From Marinobacter flavimaris (GTDB lineage: Bacteria; Pseudomonadota; Gammaproteobacteria; Pseudomonadales; Oleiphilaceae): a stretch of 64,000 bases of DNA. A program made the translations under genes and the position numbers. This document shows, piece after piece, positions 47,987 through 57,399 of this stretch. The stretch covers positions 248,001 through 312,000 of the forward strand of contig NZ_PSSW01000001.1 in the NCBI RefSeq assembly GCF_002933295.1, read 5' to 3'. The notes beneath the pieces were generated by a model that was not told the DNA's origin, made no database searches, and saw only the letters and a list, made by a program, of their open reading frames with translations. The first letter of the stretch is position 1. Each line of letters begins with the position of its first letter.

Positions 47987-48175
47987 TCAGTGCCGGGTGG
48001 TCTCGCCGCCCTGGTCCAGATCTTCTGGTGATGCGTTCTCTGCGGGTACCCGGTATTCCTCGTTGGCCCAGGCTCCCAGATCGATCAGTTTGCAACGCTC
48101 GGAGCAGAAAGGGCGCCAGGGATTGGTCTCGGTCCATTCCACGGACTTTTTACAGGTTGGGCATTCAACGTTCAT
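47987..48175 (-). CDS. yacG: DNA gyrase inhibitor YacG
   Basis: YacG is a small zinc protein that binds GyrB and inhibits gyrase. Starting at [10 protein letters not shown] the protein is 62 residues, with a zinc site from Cys5, Cys8, Cys24 and Cys28 (CPTC...RPFCSERC) and the conserved [16 protein letters not shown]. In many relatives yacG is next to coaE and pilD. Here three other genes separate them, all on the same strand. The in-frame upstream extension overlaps the kinase gene and is not used. Confidence 0.94.
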   Translation of the reverse strand: MNVECPTCKKSVEWTETNPWRPFCSERCKLIDLGAWANEEYRVPAENASPEDLDQGGETTRH

Positions 48176-48237
48176 GGTTGCCTTCGGGTATCGGAAACGT
48201 GTTTGGATGTCTGTGCCCGTAGTTCGGTAAGCCGGTC

Positions 48238-50589
48238 TCAGGAGGCAGCAGACGCCTGACAATATTGTTCCAGTACTGCCCGCAGCATTTCAATATTGAC
48301 AGGCTTGGCAACAAACGAATCCATACCGCATCGGCGGCAGCGTTCCTCGTCTTCTTCCATGGCACTGGCGGTCAGCGCGACCACCGGGATACGCACGCGG
48401 TTGTGGGTTTTCTCCCATTCCCGCAGGCGTCGGGTGGCTTCAAAGCCATCCACACGGGGCATCACACAATCCATGAACACCAGATCGAACGGGTGCCACT
48501 GCCAGAGGCTGGCCGCAGCCTCGCCATCGTTGGCGGTCATCACGTCGCAACCGAGTTTCTCCAGCAGTCGACGGGTCAGGGTGCGGTTCACAGGGTTGTC
48601 TTCCACGAGCAACACCTTCATTCGGCCGCATGGAAGCTCCCGGCGCCGGGCGGTATCGGTGGTAGCCTGAAGCGAGAATCGGGTCAGGAAGCGCCGTTCA
48701 TCTTTGGCTGCATCGGCAAACAACTGGTTGAGGATGGGTGTCAGGCAGGACTCTCGCAGAGATTTGCTCAGGAAGGCATCGGCGCCCGCCTGGCGAAAAT
48801 GTTCGGCGTCGCCCCGCTGGGGGTTGGACGACAGGATCAGCAGGCGCATATCTGACCAGAGCGGGTTGCTACGGATCTGCCGGCACAGCAGGTCGCTGTC
48901 CATATCCGGCACAAAGCCATCCAGAATGATCGCGTCGAACGGCTGCTGGCCATCGAACGCCGTGCGCAGGGACGTCAGCGCCTCGCCGGCGGATTTCACC
49001 GCTTCGATGTGCACTTCGTGCCGGGACAGCATTTCCAGAGTGATCTTGCGGGATAGTTCATAGGAATCCACTACCAGAATCCTGCGATTCTTCACCATCC
49101 GGGTATCCGGCCGAACCCGTGCGGCGTTCTCCGGGGCCACGGGCAGAGTCAGTTCCATCCAGAAGGTCGAGCCTTCACCGGGGCGGCTTTCAAGATCCAT
49201 GGACCCGTCCATCAGGCCCACCAGTTGGCGGCAGATAGTGAGGCCAAGGCCTGCACCGGGCAGTTGACGCTGGAACTGTTGGCCAAGCTGCACGTAGGGC
49301 TCATAAACCAGGGGAACATCTTCCGGGTTGATACCCACGCCGGTGTCTTCCACGGCAATACGCAGGCGTGCCTTGTCGTCCCGGCGGCCCAACACCTCGA
49401 TACTGATCAGCACATGGCCGGAATCGGTAAACTTGATGGCGTTGGAGGTCAGGTTCAACAATATCTGGCGAATGCGAACCGGGTCGCCCTTCAGCGCCCA
49501 GGGCAGGTTTTCGTCGATCCGAAGCTCTAGTGCGAGGCCCTTCTCCCGGGCTCGAGAGCCAAGCATGTGCACCAGATCATTGAGTGTTTCCCGAAGGTCG
49601 AAGGGGATGTCTTCAAGTACCAGTTTGCCCGCTTCCATGCTGGAGATATCCAGCAGGTCGTTGATGATGGCCGAGAGGCTTTCCGAGGCGCTCAACAAGG
49701 TCAGCACGTATTCCCGCTGCTCCTGATCCAGCGGCGTATCGGTGAGCAGGTTGGCGTAGCCCAGCACTGATTGCAGCGGAATACGCAGTTCGTGGCTGAC
49801 ATTCGCGAGGAACTGGTTCTTGGCGTGATTGGCCCGCACTGCCTCGTCCCGTTCACCCTGGGACTGGATTGTGGTCTGGCGCAGGGAGCGGGTGTCCTCA
49901 AGGATTTGCAGGCGCATCTTGTTCAGAGCCTGCTCCAGCTCCGAGAGTTCATCCGGCGTTTTTCGGGGCTTGCGCTTGAGCTTCAGTGGGTCTACCAGCG
50001 CGTCGAGATTCAGTCGGGCGGCGTAATCGGCCATGGATTCCAGATGCCGGGACAGCGTTAAACGAACGATCACCAGCAGGCCCAGGGTGCCCAGCATGAC
50101 AACAATGGATTGAAACAAAAGGTTCAGGAGCGCGCGGTTACGCAGGTCTGTGTAGATCTGGTCTATGGAGGAGGTGACGGTGAGCGTGCCAACGTTCTCA
50201 GGACTGCGGTTGTTGGAGCGGTCGAAAACCAGTGGAAAGGTCTGCGATATGACCCGGCCCTCAGGGTAAGTGCCGGTGCTGAAGGTTTCGCCGGTGCTGG
50301 TCACCACCCGCCCGTACTGGACAGCGGGCACTGCTTTCATATCATCCAGGCTGTTGGCCACCTCGCTGAAATTCATCAGCCAGATGTTGTTGCTCATGCT
50401 TCCGGAAACCAACTCGGCGGCCCGTGTCTGGTCATTCAGCAGATCGTTCTTGCGCCGCTCGAATTCTCCGATCAGCTGAACGCCCGTTGCCACCAGAGAC
50501 AGAAAAAGGCTGAACAGCAATACGTAGGCGAGCAACCTTGCCGCCAGTGGTCGTATTCCCAATCGTTTGAAGAACCGCTTTGAAGGCAA
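48238..50589 (-). CDS. Hybrid sensor histidine kinase with two receiver domains
   Basis: A 783-residue membrane kinase. Membrane helix 1 (about residues 18-38), a periplasmic domain (about 40-150) and helix 2 (about 155-177) are followed by a HAMP-like segment. The HisKA domain has His266 in [11 protein letters not shown], and the ATPase domain has [15 protein letters not shown] and GAGLGLTI. Receiver 1 has Asp557 and Lys609; receiver 2 has Asp707 and Lys762. No HPt domain follows, so an external phosphotransfer protein is expected. No response regulator gene is adjacent. The signal is unknown. Confidence 0.92.
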   Translation of the reverse strand: MPSKRFFKRLGIRPLAARLLAYVLLFSLFLSLVATGVQLIGEFERRKNDLLNDQTRAAELVSGSMSNNIWLMNFSEVANSLDDMKAVPAVQYGRVVTSTGETFSTGTYPEGRVISQTFPLVFDRSNNRSPENVGTLTVTSSIDQIYTDLRNRALLNLLFQSIVVMLGTLGLLVIVRLTLSRHLESMADYAARLNLDALVDPLKLKRKPRKTPDELSELEQALNKMRLQILEDTRSLRQTTIQSQGERDEAVRANHAKNQFLANVSHELRIPLQSVLGYANLLTDTPLDQEQREYVLTLLSASESLSAIINDLLDISSMEAGKLVLEDIPFDLRETLNDLVHMLGSRAREKGLALELRIDENLPWALKGDPVRIRQILLNLTSNAIKFTDSGHVLISIEVLGRRDDKARLRIAVEDTGVGINPEDVPLVYEPYVQLGQQFQRQLPGAGLGLTICRQLVGLMDGSMDLESRPGEGSTFWMELTLPVAPENAARVRPDTRMVKNRRILVVDSYELSRKITLEMLSRHEVHIEAVKSAGEALTSLRTAFDGQQPFDAIILDGFVPDMDSDLLCRQIRSNPLWSDMRLLILSSNPQRGDAEHFRQAGADAFLSKSLRESCLTPILNQLFADAAKDERRFLTRFSLQATTDTARRRELPCGRMKVLLVEDNPVNRTLTRRLLEKLGCDVMTANDGEAAASLWQWHPFDLVFMDCVMPRVDGFEATRRLREWEKTHNRVRIPVVALTASAMEEDEERCRRCGMDSFVAKPVNIEMLRAVLEQYCQASAAS

Positions 50590-50632
50590 GGCACATATTC
50601 CCTGTGTCGACTACAAAATCACCAAAAGCAGT

Positions 50633-51376
50633 TTAACAGACCGTCAGCACTTCGACACGTTTCCGTGAATGATCATTCACGAATCGAAATCGCACGTTCA
50701 GATCGTACAGATGCGCGCCGTAAATGCGCTCTTCCTCCCGACCTCTGCGAAAGGAGGGACGTGGATCGTATGCGACCACATCCTCGATCAGCGGGCGCAG
50801 TTCCGGATAGTCCTCCGATGAAAGCTGACGGATCTGCGCCTCCGCTTCCGGCAGAAAAACCACCTCCAGCCGTTCCGTGGGCGGAGAATCTGCCCAGCCC
50901 AGGGTGGCCTCGGGCACGGAATCGGCGAAGGGAAGGTAGGGTTTGATATCGAGAATCGGTGTGCCTTCGATCAGGTCATGATCGCTGATACGGAGAATAA
51001 GCTCGCCATCTCTGCGAATCAGCCCCTCATTGCGCACCACCGACAGACCAAGACTGTTGGGGCGAAACGGTGAGCGGCTGGCAAACACCCCCATCTTGCG
51101 GTTGCCGCCCAGGCGGGGAGGGCGCACCACTGGCCGCCATTCAGCGCGTACAGCTTCGTGAAACTGGAAGGTCAGCCACAAGTGGCTGGCGGTCTCCAGC
51201 CCCCGGAACGCATCTTCCCGGTCAAACGGTGGCTGGATGATCAGGTCGGCGCGGGCGTGACGGGTCAACCCCGGCTGGCGAGGCACCCCGAACTTGTCCT
51301 GAAAGCATGAGCGGGTAATGGCGATAGGCGTGAGAGTAAGGGCCTCGGTCGCGGGTTTCGAGGGGTGTCTTGGCAT
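50633..51376 (-). CDS. trmO: tRNA (N6-threonylcarbamoyladenosine-37) N6-methyltransferase TrmO
   Basis: TrmO methylates t6A37 to m6t6A in tRNA-Thr, improving decoding. The 247-residue protein has the TsaA/YaeB domain in residues 15-145. Its motifs are PRQPGLTRHARADL, HLWLTFQFHEA, RPPRLGGNRKMGVFASRSPFRPN and the C-terminal extension with YGAHLYDLNVRF. Its ATG overlaps the stop of the upstream barrel-like gene (TAATG), so translation is likely coupled. Confidence 0.93.
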   Translation of the reverse strand: MPRHPSKPATEALTLTPIAITRSCFQDKFGVPRQPGLTRHARADLIIQPPFDREDAFRGLETASHLWLTFQFHEAVRAEWRPVVRPPRLGGNRKMGVFASRSPFRPNSLGLSVVRNEGLIRRDGELILRISDHDLIEGTPILDIKPYLPFADSVPEATLGWADSPPTERLEVVFLPEAEAQIRQLSSEDYPELRPLIEDVVAYDPRPSFRRGREEERIYGAHLYDLNVRFRFVNDHSRKRVEVLTVC

Positions 51377-52491
51377 TACAAACGATCATCCTCAATGATA
51401 CCGGAGAAAAACATTTCCACCCGAAACACCACAGAAGCACGGTCTTTAAAGCTCTCCTCCCGGGGGAATTCCAGTGCTGGAATCAGCTCCGCATAGAGCC
51501 AGTTGCTGTGTAGACGGTAGCGGAACGTGAGATCCCCGAACGCTGATGTGGTGCGCCAGGAAGGCTTGCTTTCCCCAAGTACGCCCAGTCGGGGCGTTAC
51601 AATCAAGCGGTTATTCATGCGCTTACGCAGGCTGAATATCTGAGCCGCAACAAATTCCTTGTCGTTGTGCACCCACTCCAGTTCTGAAGACGAGCGAAAA
51701 TACCAGTCATTGCCCACCGGGCGCCCAACGCCAATCCAGGTTCGCTCGCCCCAGCCATCCTGATGAAAATAATAGAACCGTTGCTGAGCGTTCAGAATCC
51801 ACTTGTCGTCCAGCCGCCAACGTTTCTCAGCCGTTGCCCGCCAGAACGCGTCTGGAGGAAGTCGCAGGCGCACACCCACGTCGTTGGAAAAGTTGATGGC
51901 GTCACCAATCTGGGTCAGGTAACGCAGTGCACCTGTGGCTTCCGTATCGGAACGCTCGGGCTCCGTAAGCTGCCGGTCCCGCTGGCGCTCCCCGAGAGGA
52001 ATCAGGTCTTCGCTCTCGCTCTCGATCACCAGGCGCAGTTTCCGGCGGGTGGTGGGAATATCCAGCCGGAACCGAGCCTCAGGCTCAAACTGTGCCGGAT
52101 CGCCGTACTCGGATTCTGTCGCAAAGCCAATGCGCAGGTAGCTCTCGTTGTTGGGAAGGCTCTGGGCGCTGCCCGATAAGGTACGGTCTGCCCACTGGCC
52201 AACCGACTGGATCTTTTGCCCGTGAAGACGCTCCTGCCGCAGCACCCAGTTACTGAACTTCAGCCAGTAGGAGTCCCGGGGATCGGCCCAGTATTCGTCC
52301 GGCTCAAACGTATAGAACCCGATCGGGAGCTGGCCCGGCGAGAGAATCTCAGCCACGGAACGCTCCTGAACCTCAAACACCGGCTCAATGCTGTAGCTTG
52401 GAGAAGAGACCGTCAGAGAAAGTGCAGCCGCAAGGACTGCCATACGATAGCGGGAAAACCAGTCAGCCAAAGTCCACCAGCAACTTTTCAT
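51376..52491 (-). CDS. Predicted exported beta-rich protein of unknown function
   Basis: No named family is recognised. The 371-residue protein has a long signal peptide (hydrophobic core MAVLAAALSLTVSSPSYS, cut before about IEPVFEV). The mature part looks like an outer-membrane barrel: many alternating aromatic/charged strands such as RFYYFHQDGWGERTWIGVG and LTFRYRLHSNWLYAELIPALEFP. GGAG precedes the ATG at 52491, which lies inside the coaE end. A start at 52443 would avoid the overlap and leave a standard signal peptide. It sits between coaE and trmO and overlaps the trmO start. Confidence 0.78.
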   Translation of the reverse strand: MKSCWWTLADWFSRYRMAVLAAALSLTVSSPSYSIEPVFEVQERSVAEILSPGQLPIGFYTFEPDEYWADPRDSYWLKFSNWVLRQERLHGQKIQSVGQWADRTLSGSAQSLPNNESYLRIGFATESEYGDPAQFEPEARFRLDIPTTRRKLRLVIESESEDLIPLGERQRDRQLTEPERSDTEATGALRYLTQIGDAINFSNDVGVRLRLPPDAFWRATAEKRWRLDDKWILNAQQRFYYFHQDGWGERTWIGVGRPVGNDWYFRSSSELEWVHNDKEFVAAQIFSLRKRMNNRLIVTPRLGVLGESKPSWRTTSAFGDLTFRYRLHSNWLYAELIPALEFPREESFKDRASVVFRVEMFFSGIIEDDRL

Positions 52492-53062
52492 GCAGCTCCC
52501 GCACCTGACGTGTTACTTCATCCAGAGGGCGGTCATTATCAATCACCTCATCCGCCCGCGCCAGCCGATCTTCGCGCGGCATCTGAGCCGCAATGATCCG
52601 CTCAACCTGCTCCCGGGAATTGGTATCCCGGGCCATGGTGCGCTCAATCTGGGTTTCTTCAGGCACGTCGATCACGATAATGCGGTCAACCAGCTCGTGC
52701 TGGTCGGTCTCGAGAAGGAGAGGGGAGACCAGGAGCACGTAGGGAAGCTGGTAGTTTTCCGGGTTCAACTGCCGAATCAATTCCTCGCGGATGATTGGAT
52801 GCAGCAGCGACTCCAGCCAAAAACGCTCTTCCGGCTTCTCAAAGACAATCCCACGAAGCTGCGCCCGATCCAAAGCACCCTCAGAAGTGAGGATCTTCTT
52901 CCCAAAATGCTCTGAAATCTGCTCCAGTGCAGGCGTTCCCGGCTCAACCACCTCACGGGCAACATCATCGGCGTCCACCCAGTGCACGCCGTGCTCACCA
53001 AACAAGCGAGCCAAAGTGGATTTTCCGGAACCAATCCCGCCGGTAAGGCCAGCAATCTTCAT
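52463..53062 (-). CDS. coaE: Dephospho-CoA kinase
   Basis: CoaE phosphorylates the ribose 3'-OH of dephospho-CoA, the last step of CoA synthesis. The 199-residue protein has the P-loop GGIGSGKST (residues 8-16), the substrate segment DADDVAREVVEPG and the lid RTMARDTNSREQVERIIAAQMP. It starts 3 nt after pilD, the conserved pilD-coaE arrangement. Confidence 0.96.
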   Translation of the reverse strand: MKIAGLTGGIGSGKSTLARLFGEHGVHWVDADDVAREVVEPGTPALEQISEHFGKKILTSEGALDRAQLRGIVFEKPEERFWLESLLHPIIREELIRQLNPENYQLPYVLLVSPLLLETDQHELVDRIIVIDVPEETQIERTMARDTNSREQVERIIAAQMPREDRLARADEVIDNDRPLDEVTRQVRELHEKLLVDFG

Positions 53063-53065
53063 GAA

Positions 53066-53944
53066 TCAGACTCCCAGGAATCCGTACCAGAACGCCTGAA
53101 TCTCACTGCCAAACCACAGACAAATCAACCCCGCCGTCGCGAGGTAGGGCCCAAACGGAATCGGAACTTCCCGCCCATGCTTCTTGAACACCATCAGGCT
53201 GATACCGACAACGGCACCTACAACCGAGGAAAGCAGAATCACCGCTGGCAACAACTGCCACCCCAGCCAGGCGCCGAGTGCGGCAAGCAGTTTGAAGTCG
53301 CCGTGCCCCATGCCCTCCTTGCCGGTGACCAGCTTGAACAGCCAGTAAACAGACCACAAGGAGAGATAACCTACCACCGCACCCCAGAAGGCACTGTTGA
53401 AGTCCGTCAGCACGCCAAAATAATTCAACACGAGGCCCAGCCACATCAGGGGCAGCGTAATGCTGTCTGGTAGGAGCTGGGTGTCAAAATCGATAACGGT
53501 CAGGGCCACCAGAGCCCACACCAGCAACAAGGCCCAGAGGGCGGATTCGTTCGGACCGATGACTGCAATGGTCACCACCGAGAAAATCGCAGTTACCGCC
53601 TCAATGATTGGATAACGTGGCGAGATAGGCGCCTTGCAGGATGCGCATTTGCCCCGAAGAACCAGCCAGCTGACTAAAGGGATGTTTTCCCAGGCGCGAA
53701 TGCCATGGCCGCAGGAAGGGCAGGTGGAGGCCGGTTTGGACAGGGTAACCCGCTCTTCATCCTTACGCTGTGTTTCAGGCAGCTCAAGGAATTCCTCGCA
53801 CTGGCAGCGCCAGTCCTGATGCATCATTTTTGGCAGCCTCAGAATCACAACATTCAGGAAGCTGCCGATGCAGAGGGATACCAGGGTAACGGAAATGAAA
53901 AGCAGCCAGGGAGTGGCGAGAAAGGCGTCCAGAGTAATCATCAA
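53066..53944 (-). CDS. pilD: Type IV prepilin peptidase/N-methyltransferase PilD
   Basis: PilD cleaves type IV prepilin leaders after Gly and N-methylates the new Phe1. It also serves type II secretion pseudopilins. The 292-residue protein has about eight membrane segments. A cytosolic zinc-type loop carries Cys75, Cys78, Cys100 and Cys103 (CPSC...CASC). The catalytic aspartates are Asp152 (VIDFDTQLLPD) and Asp216 (GHGDFK), equivalent to Pseudomonas PilD positions. Both pilins downstream in this window have the expected G/F cleavage site. Confidence 0.96.
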   Translation of the reverse strand: MMITLDAFLATPWLLFISVTLVSLCIGSFLNVVILRLPKMMHQDWRCQCEEFLELPETQRKDEERVTLSKPASTCPSCGHGIRAWENIPLVSWLVLRGKCASCKAPISPRYPIIEAVTAIFSVVTIAVIGPNESALWALLLVWALVALTVIDFDTQLLPDSITLPLMWLGLVLNYFGVLTDFNSAFWGAVVGYLSLWSVYWLFKLVTGKEGMGHGDFKLLAALGAWLGWQLLPAVILLSSVVGAVVGISLMVFKKHGREVPIPFGPYLATAGLICLWFGSEIQAFWYGFLGV

Positions 53945-53971
53945 TTATCCGAAAATCAGGCGGGCGAACTC

Positions 53972-54001
53972 GGGGCCAGAAGGGCTTTTTCTTCTGACCC
54001 C
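53972..54001. other. Hairpin in the pilC/pilD gap
   Basis: GGGG-c-CAGAAG and CTTCTG-a-CCCC pair around an 8-nt loop (ggcttttt), a 10-bp stem with one mismatch, between the pilC stop and the pilD start. It lacks a T-run, so it may protect or separate mRNA segments rather than terminate. Confidence 0.4.
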
Positions 54002-54035
54002 ACTTAAGGTCTAGCGGGGCTTCGGGTCGGTGAGT

Positions 54036-55256
54036 TTAACCAACCACCTGACCCATCTGGAAGATCGGCAGATACATGGCGATGATCAAGCCACCAACCA
54101 GAACACCCAGAACCGCCATGATCATTGGCTCCATCAGGGCAGTCAGGTTATCGACCATGTCGTCGACCACTGCCTCATAATGCTCCGCCACCTTGGCCAG
54201 CATCTCGTCCAGGTTACCGGACTCCTCGCCGATCGCGGTTAGCTGCACGGCCATCACAGGGAAGATATCCTGCTGACGCATGGAGGCTTGCAGTTGGGTA
54301 CCGCTCGATACATCGTTTTTGATTCGGTCAATAGCATCCCGGTAAACGGCGTTACCTGTCGCGCCGGCAACAGAGTCAAGAGCGTCTACCAACGGAACGC
54401 CGGCAGCAAAGGTCGTTGAGAGAACTCGGCCAAACTTGGCAACCGCAGACTTATCGAGGATTTCTCCAACAACGGGCAGCTTCAGAACATATTTATCAAC
54501 CAAGTCGGAGAACTTCTGCGAGCGACGCTTGGCTTCTTTAAACAGGAAAATGGTGCCAACAATTCCCAGCAAGACCACGAACCACCAGCTTTGGAGCCAT
54601 TCGGAAAGTTCGACAACAAATTGAGTGAAAACGGGAAGTTCTGCGCCAAAACCCTGGAACAAGCTTTCGAACTGCGGCACAACCTTCACGAGAAGGATGG
54701 CTGTCACAATGATCGCCACGACGATTACAGCGATCGGGTAGGTCATCGCCTTCTTTACTTTTTTCTTGAGTAGTTCTGTTTTTTCCAGATAGGTGGCAAT
54801 CCTGTCGAGCATGGCCTCGAGCGCGCCAGCTTTTTCACCCGAGTCGACCAAGTTGCAGTACAAGTCGTCAAAATACTTGGGGTGTTTACGCAATGCGCCT
54901 GCGAAACTGGTACCTGACGAAATATCATTTCGTATACTCATAACCAATTCCTGAAGGCCTTTGTTCTCGAGGCCATCGGCAACGATGTCAAAGCTCTGCA
55001 CAAGAGGCACACCGGCTTTCATCATGGTCGCCAGCTGTCGAGTCAGCATAGCAATGTCGAAGGGGGTAATCTTCTTGCTGCCACCGAAAAGAGGCTTGGG
55101 TTTCTTCTTGACCTTATCCGGAATAATGCCTTGCTTGCGAAGTTGGGCCTTAACCAGCGCAAGGTTGGAGCCAGTTAGCTCGCCCTTGGACTTATTGCCC
55201 TTTCGGTCTTTCCCTTCCCAAACGTACGATTCCAGCTTCTGTGCTTTCTCTGCCAT
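54036..55256 (-). CDS. pilC: Type IV pilus inner-membrane platform protein PilC
   Basis: PilC is the polytopic platform that couples the PilB/PilT motors to pilin insertion and extraction. The 406-residue protein has two T2SF domains (about residues 70-195 and 275-400) with three membrane helices. The N-terminal YVWEGKDRKGNKSKGE motif is typical. It starts 2 nt after pilB and precedes pilD, the standard pilBCD order. Confidence 0.96.
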   Translation of the reverse strand: MAEKAQKLESYVWEGKDRKGNKSKGELTGSNLALVKAQLRKQGIIPDKVKKKPKPLFGGSKKITPFDIAMLTRQLATMMKAGVPLVQSFDIVADGLENKGLQELVMSIRNDISSGTSFAGALRKHPKYFDDLYCNLVDSGEKAGALEAMLDRIATYLEKTELLKKKVKKAMTYPIAVIVVAIIVTAILLVKVVPQFESLFQGFGAELPVFTQFVVELSEWLQSWWFVVLLGIVGTIFLFKEAKRRSQKFSDLVDKYVLKLPVVGEILDKSAVAKFGRVLSTTFAAGVPLVDALDSVAGATGNAVYRDAIDRIKNDVSSGTQLQASMRQQDIFPVMAVQLTAIGEESGNLDEMLAKVAEHYEAVVDDMVDNLTALMEPMIMAVLGVLVGGLIIAMYLPIFQMGQVVG

Positions 55257-55258
55257 GC

Positions 55259-56974
55259 TTAATCCTTCGTCACGCGGTTGGCTTCCTCAAGGCTTGTTAC
55301 GCCCTCGATCACTTTCATAAGTGCCGATTGGCGCAAGTTACGGAAGCCCTCGGCCTGAGCCTGCTTTGCAATTTTGATGGAACTGGCTTCTTCCATAATC
55401 ATGTTCGCCAGCTCGTCGGTAATCTTGACCACCTCGTAAATCCCGACGCGGCCTTTATATCCTCCATTGCATTTATCACAGCCCTTGGGGCGGTACAACG
55501 TGAAGCCTGTATCAATTTGTTCCTGTGTGAACCCTTCCTCTAACAGCACGTCTTTCGGGACGTCAAAGGGCTGTTTGCATGAGCTGCACAGTCTCCGGCC
55601 CAGACGTTGGGCAATAATCAGGCTCACCGAAGTAGCGATGTTGAACGCGGGTACGCCCATATTCATCATACGGGTGAGCGTCTCTGGTGCACTGTTTGTG
55701 TGGAGGGTGGAGAGAACCAGGTGCCCGGTCTGTGCCGCTTTGATAGCAATATTGGCCGTTTCCAGATCCCGAATCTCACCGACCATGATTACATCGGGAT
55801 CCTGGCGCAGGAAGGCTCGCAAGGCTTCGGCAAAACCCAGACCCACACGGTTGTTCACGTTAACCTGGTTGATGCCTTCCAGATTGATTTCTGCCGGGTC
55901 TTCGGCAGTAGAGATGTTGATGTCCGGGGTGTTCAGAATATTCAGGCCCGTATACAGAGAAACTGTTTTGCCTGAGCCGGTTGGGCCCGTCACCAGAATC
56001 ATGCCTTGTGGCTGTTTCAGGGCCTCCAGGTACATCTCTTTCTGATCTTCCTCATAACCGAGCACGTCAATGCCCAGTTTCGCCTGGCTGGGATCAAGAA
56101 TCCGCAAAACGATCTTCTCACCCCACAGGGTGGGCAGAGTGTTTACACGGAAATCGATGGCTTTTGTTTTGGACAGCTTCATCTTGATACGGCCGTCCTG
56201 AGGTACACGCCTTTCTGAAATATCCAGCTGGGCCATGATCTTTACACGGGCTGAGATCTTCGGTGCCAGCTTAATGGAGGGGCGGGAAACCTCTTTCAAT
56301 ATGCCGTCTGTGCGGTATCTAACTCGATAGACTTTTTCATAGGGTTCGAAATGAATATCCGAGGCCCCTCCTCGAATCGCATCCAGCAACATTTTGTTCA
56401 CATATTTGACGATAGGGGCGTCATCCACCTCGCTGGCGACGACAGTACCCTCGTCTTCTTGGTCTCCAGCTTCGGTTTCCACGCCTTCTAAATCAGAATC
56501 GTCAAGATCACCCATCGTGGTGTCTTGAGATTCCAGATATTTGTCGATGGCGTCTCTTAGCTTGGCATCGTCTACCAAAACTGCATCGGTACTCAGACCA
56601 GTATTGAACTTGATTTCATCAAGAGCCTGGATGTTAGTCGGGTCCGAGACTGCGATGAACAGGCGATTACCTCTCTTGTATAAAGGAAGAGCGTTGTGTT
56701 TGCGGACCAGTTTTTCGTCCACCACCTTCTCGGGCATCATCTCGGGCATGAACGCAGAGAGATCCAACACCGATACGCCAAACTCCATGGCGGCCGAAAA
56801 CGCCAGTTTGGAGCTGTCGGCGAGGTTGTTCTGCGTGAGGTATGTAATTAACGGAATACGGTTCTGAGATGCCTGTAAAAAAGAATCTTTTGCAGTTGCT
56901 TCATCCAGAAGACCGTCATCCACGAAGCGCCTCGCAAGGCCCGTGAGCGTGATGTTGCTTTTGTTGGTAGACAT
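55259..56974 (-). CDS. pilB: Type IV pilus assembly ATPase PilB
   Basis: PilB is the hexameric ATPase that powers pilus extension. The 571-residue protein has an N-terminal GspE/PilB domain, Walker A VTGPTGSGKTVSLY, Asp and His boxes (DPDVIMVGEIRD; GHLVLSTLHTN), and the tetracysteine zinc motif (CSSC...CDKC). I see no clear Shine-Dalgarno sequence before the ATG at 56974 (cttacttaattt), which is unusual for this window. It is divergent from pilA. Confidence 0.96.
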   Translation of the reverse strand: MSTNKSNITLTGLARRFVDDGLLDEATAKDSFLQASQNRIPLITYLTQNNLADSSKLAFSAAMEFGVSVLDLSAFMPEMMPEKVVDEKLVRKHNALPLYKRGNRLFIAVSDPTNIQALDEIKFNTGLSTDAVLVDDAKLRDAIDKYLESQDTTMGDLDDSDLEGVETEAGDQEDEGTVVASEVDDAPIVKYVNKMLLDAIRGGASDIHFEPYEKVYRVRYRTDGILKEVSRPSIKLAPKISARVKIMAQLDISERRVPQDGRIKMKLSKTKAIDFRVNTLPTLWGEKIVLRILDPSQAKLGIDVLGYEEDQKEMYLEALKQPQGMILVTGPTGSGKTVSLYTGLNILNTPDINISTAEDPAEINLEGINQVNVNNRVGLGFAEALRAFLRQDPDVIMVGEIRDLETANIAIKAAQTGHLVLSTLHTNSAPETLTRMMNMGVPAFNIATSVSLIIAQRLGRRLCSSCKQPFDVPKDVLLEEGFTQEQIDTGFTLYRPKGCDKCNGGYKGRVGIYEVVKITDELANMIMEEASSIKIAKQAQAEGFRNLRQSALMKVIEGVTSLEEANRVTKD

Positions 56975-56997
56975 AAATTAAGTAAGAAACGCTGCCT

Positions 56998-57024
56998 AAG
57001 TTACTGAAACGGAGGTTTTGTCAA
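56998..57024 (-). promoter_or_regulatory. Weak promoter candidate for pilB
   Basis: On the minus strand a perfect TTGACA (57024-57019) is followed after only 15 nt by TAACTT (57003-56998). The short spacer and poor -10 make it tentative. Confidence 0.3.
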
Positions 57025-57288
57025 TTGAAGTGAGTTTAGTTGGCCTGCGCAGGTTTGGAAAGCACCCGTCAAAATAAGCGGTTTCTTGTGTTATTCAAGA
57101 GGGCGCTCAGTAAGCTTTCTTCATCAAGCCCAAAACCGGTTAAGCGATTAAAGGTGACCAAATATGTCACCCATTGACGTCTGCGGGCAACCGGAGCCGT
57201 GCCAATCCTTTGTGTGATCGGGTTCTCATGTGCTTCCAGGCCCCTGAAACGCTGCACATATTTTAAAAATTCCAGGTTAGAACAATGT

Positions 57289-57304
57289 TGGCATGGTCGG
57301 TGCA
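57289..57304 (+). promoter_or_regulatory. Sigma-54 (-24/-12) promoter of pilA
   Basis: TGGCATGGTCGGTGCA has the invariant GG and GC elements separated by 10 nt (GG at 57290-57291, GC at 57302-57303) and is close to the TGGCACG-N4-TTGCW consensus. It lies about 95 nt before the pilA ATG. Pilin genes of pseudomonads are known RpoN/PilR targets, and rpoN is present at 18785-20305. Confidence 0.78.
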
Positions 57305-57399
57305 TTCTAAAACTCAGGCTCAAACCACCGGTCACGGGGCGTGACTCCACCGGGCCCGGGCCGTAAAGAGTTGATCAACGACAAATGCAGAGGTCGATA

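Larger units (their letters stand above)
56975..57399. other. Divergent pilB/pilA regulatory region
   Basis: This 425-bp region without a gene holds a weak pilB promoter candidate (56998-57024) and the -24/-12 promoter of pilA (57289-57304). The 260 bp between them is where a PilR-type activator would be expected to bind. I cannot define the sites by eye. Confidence 0.7.

Noticed and set aside
57069..57350. 93-residue minus-strand frame between pilB and pilA
   Set aside because: It overlaps the sigma-54 promoter and has no family features.
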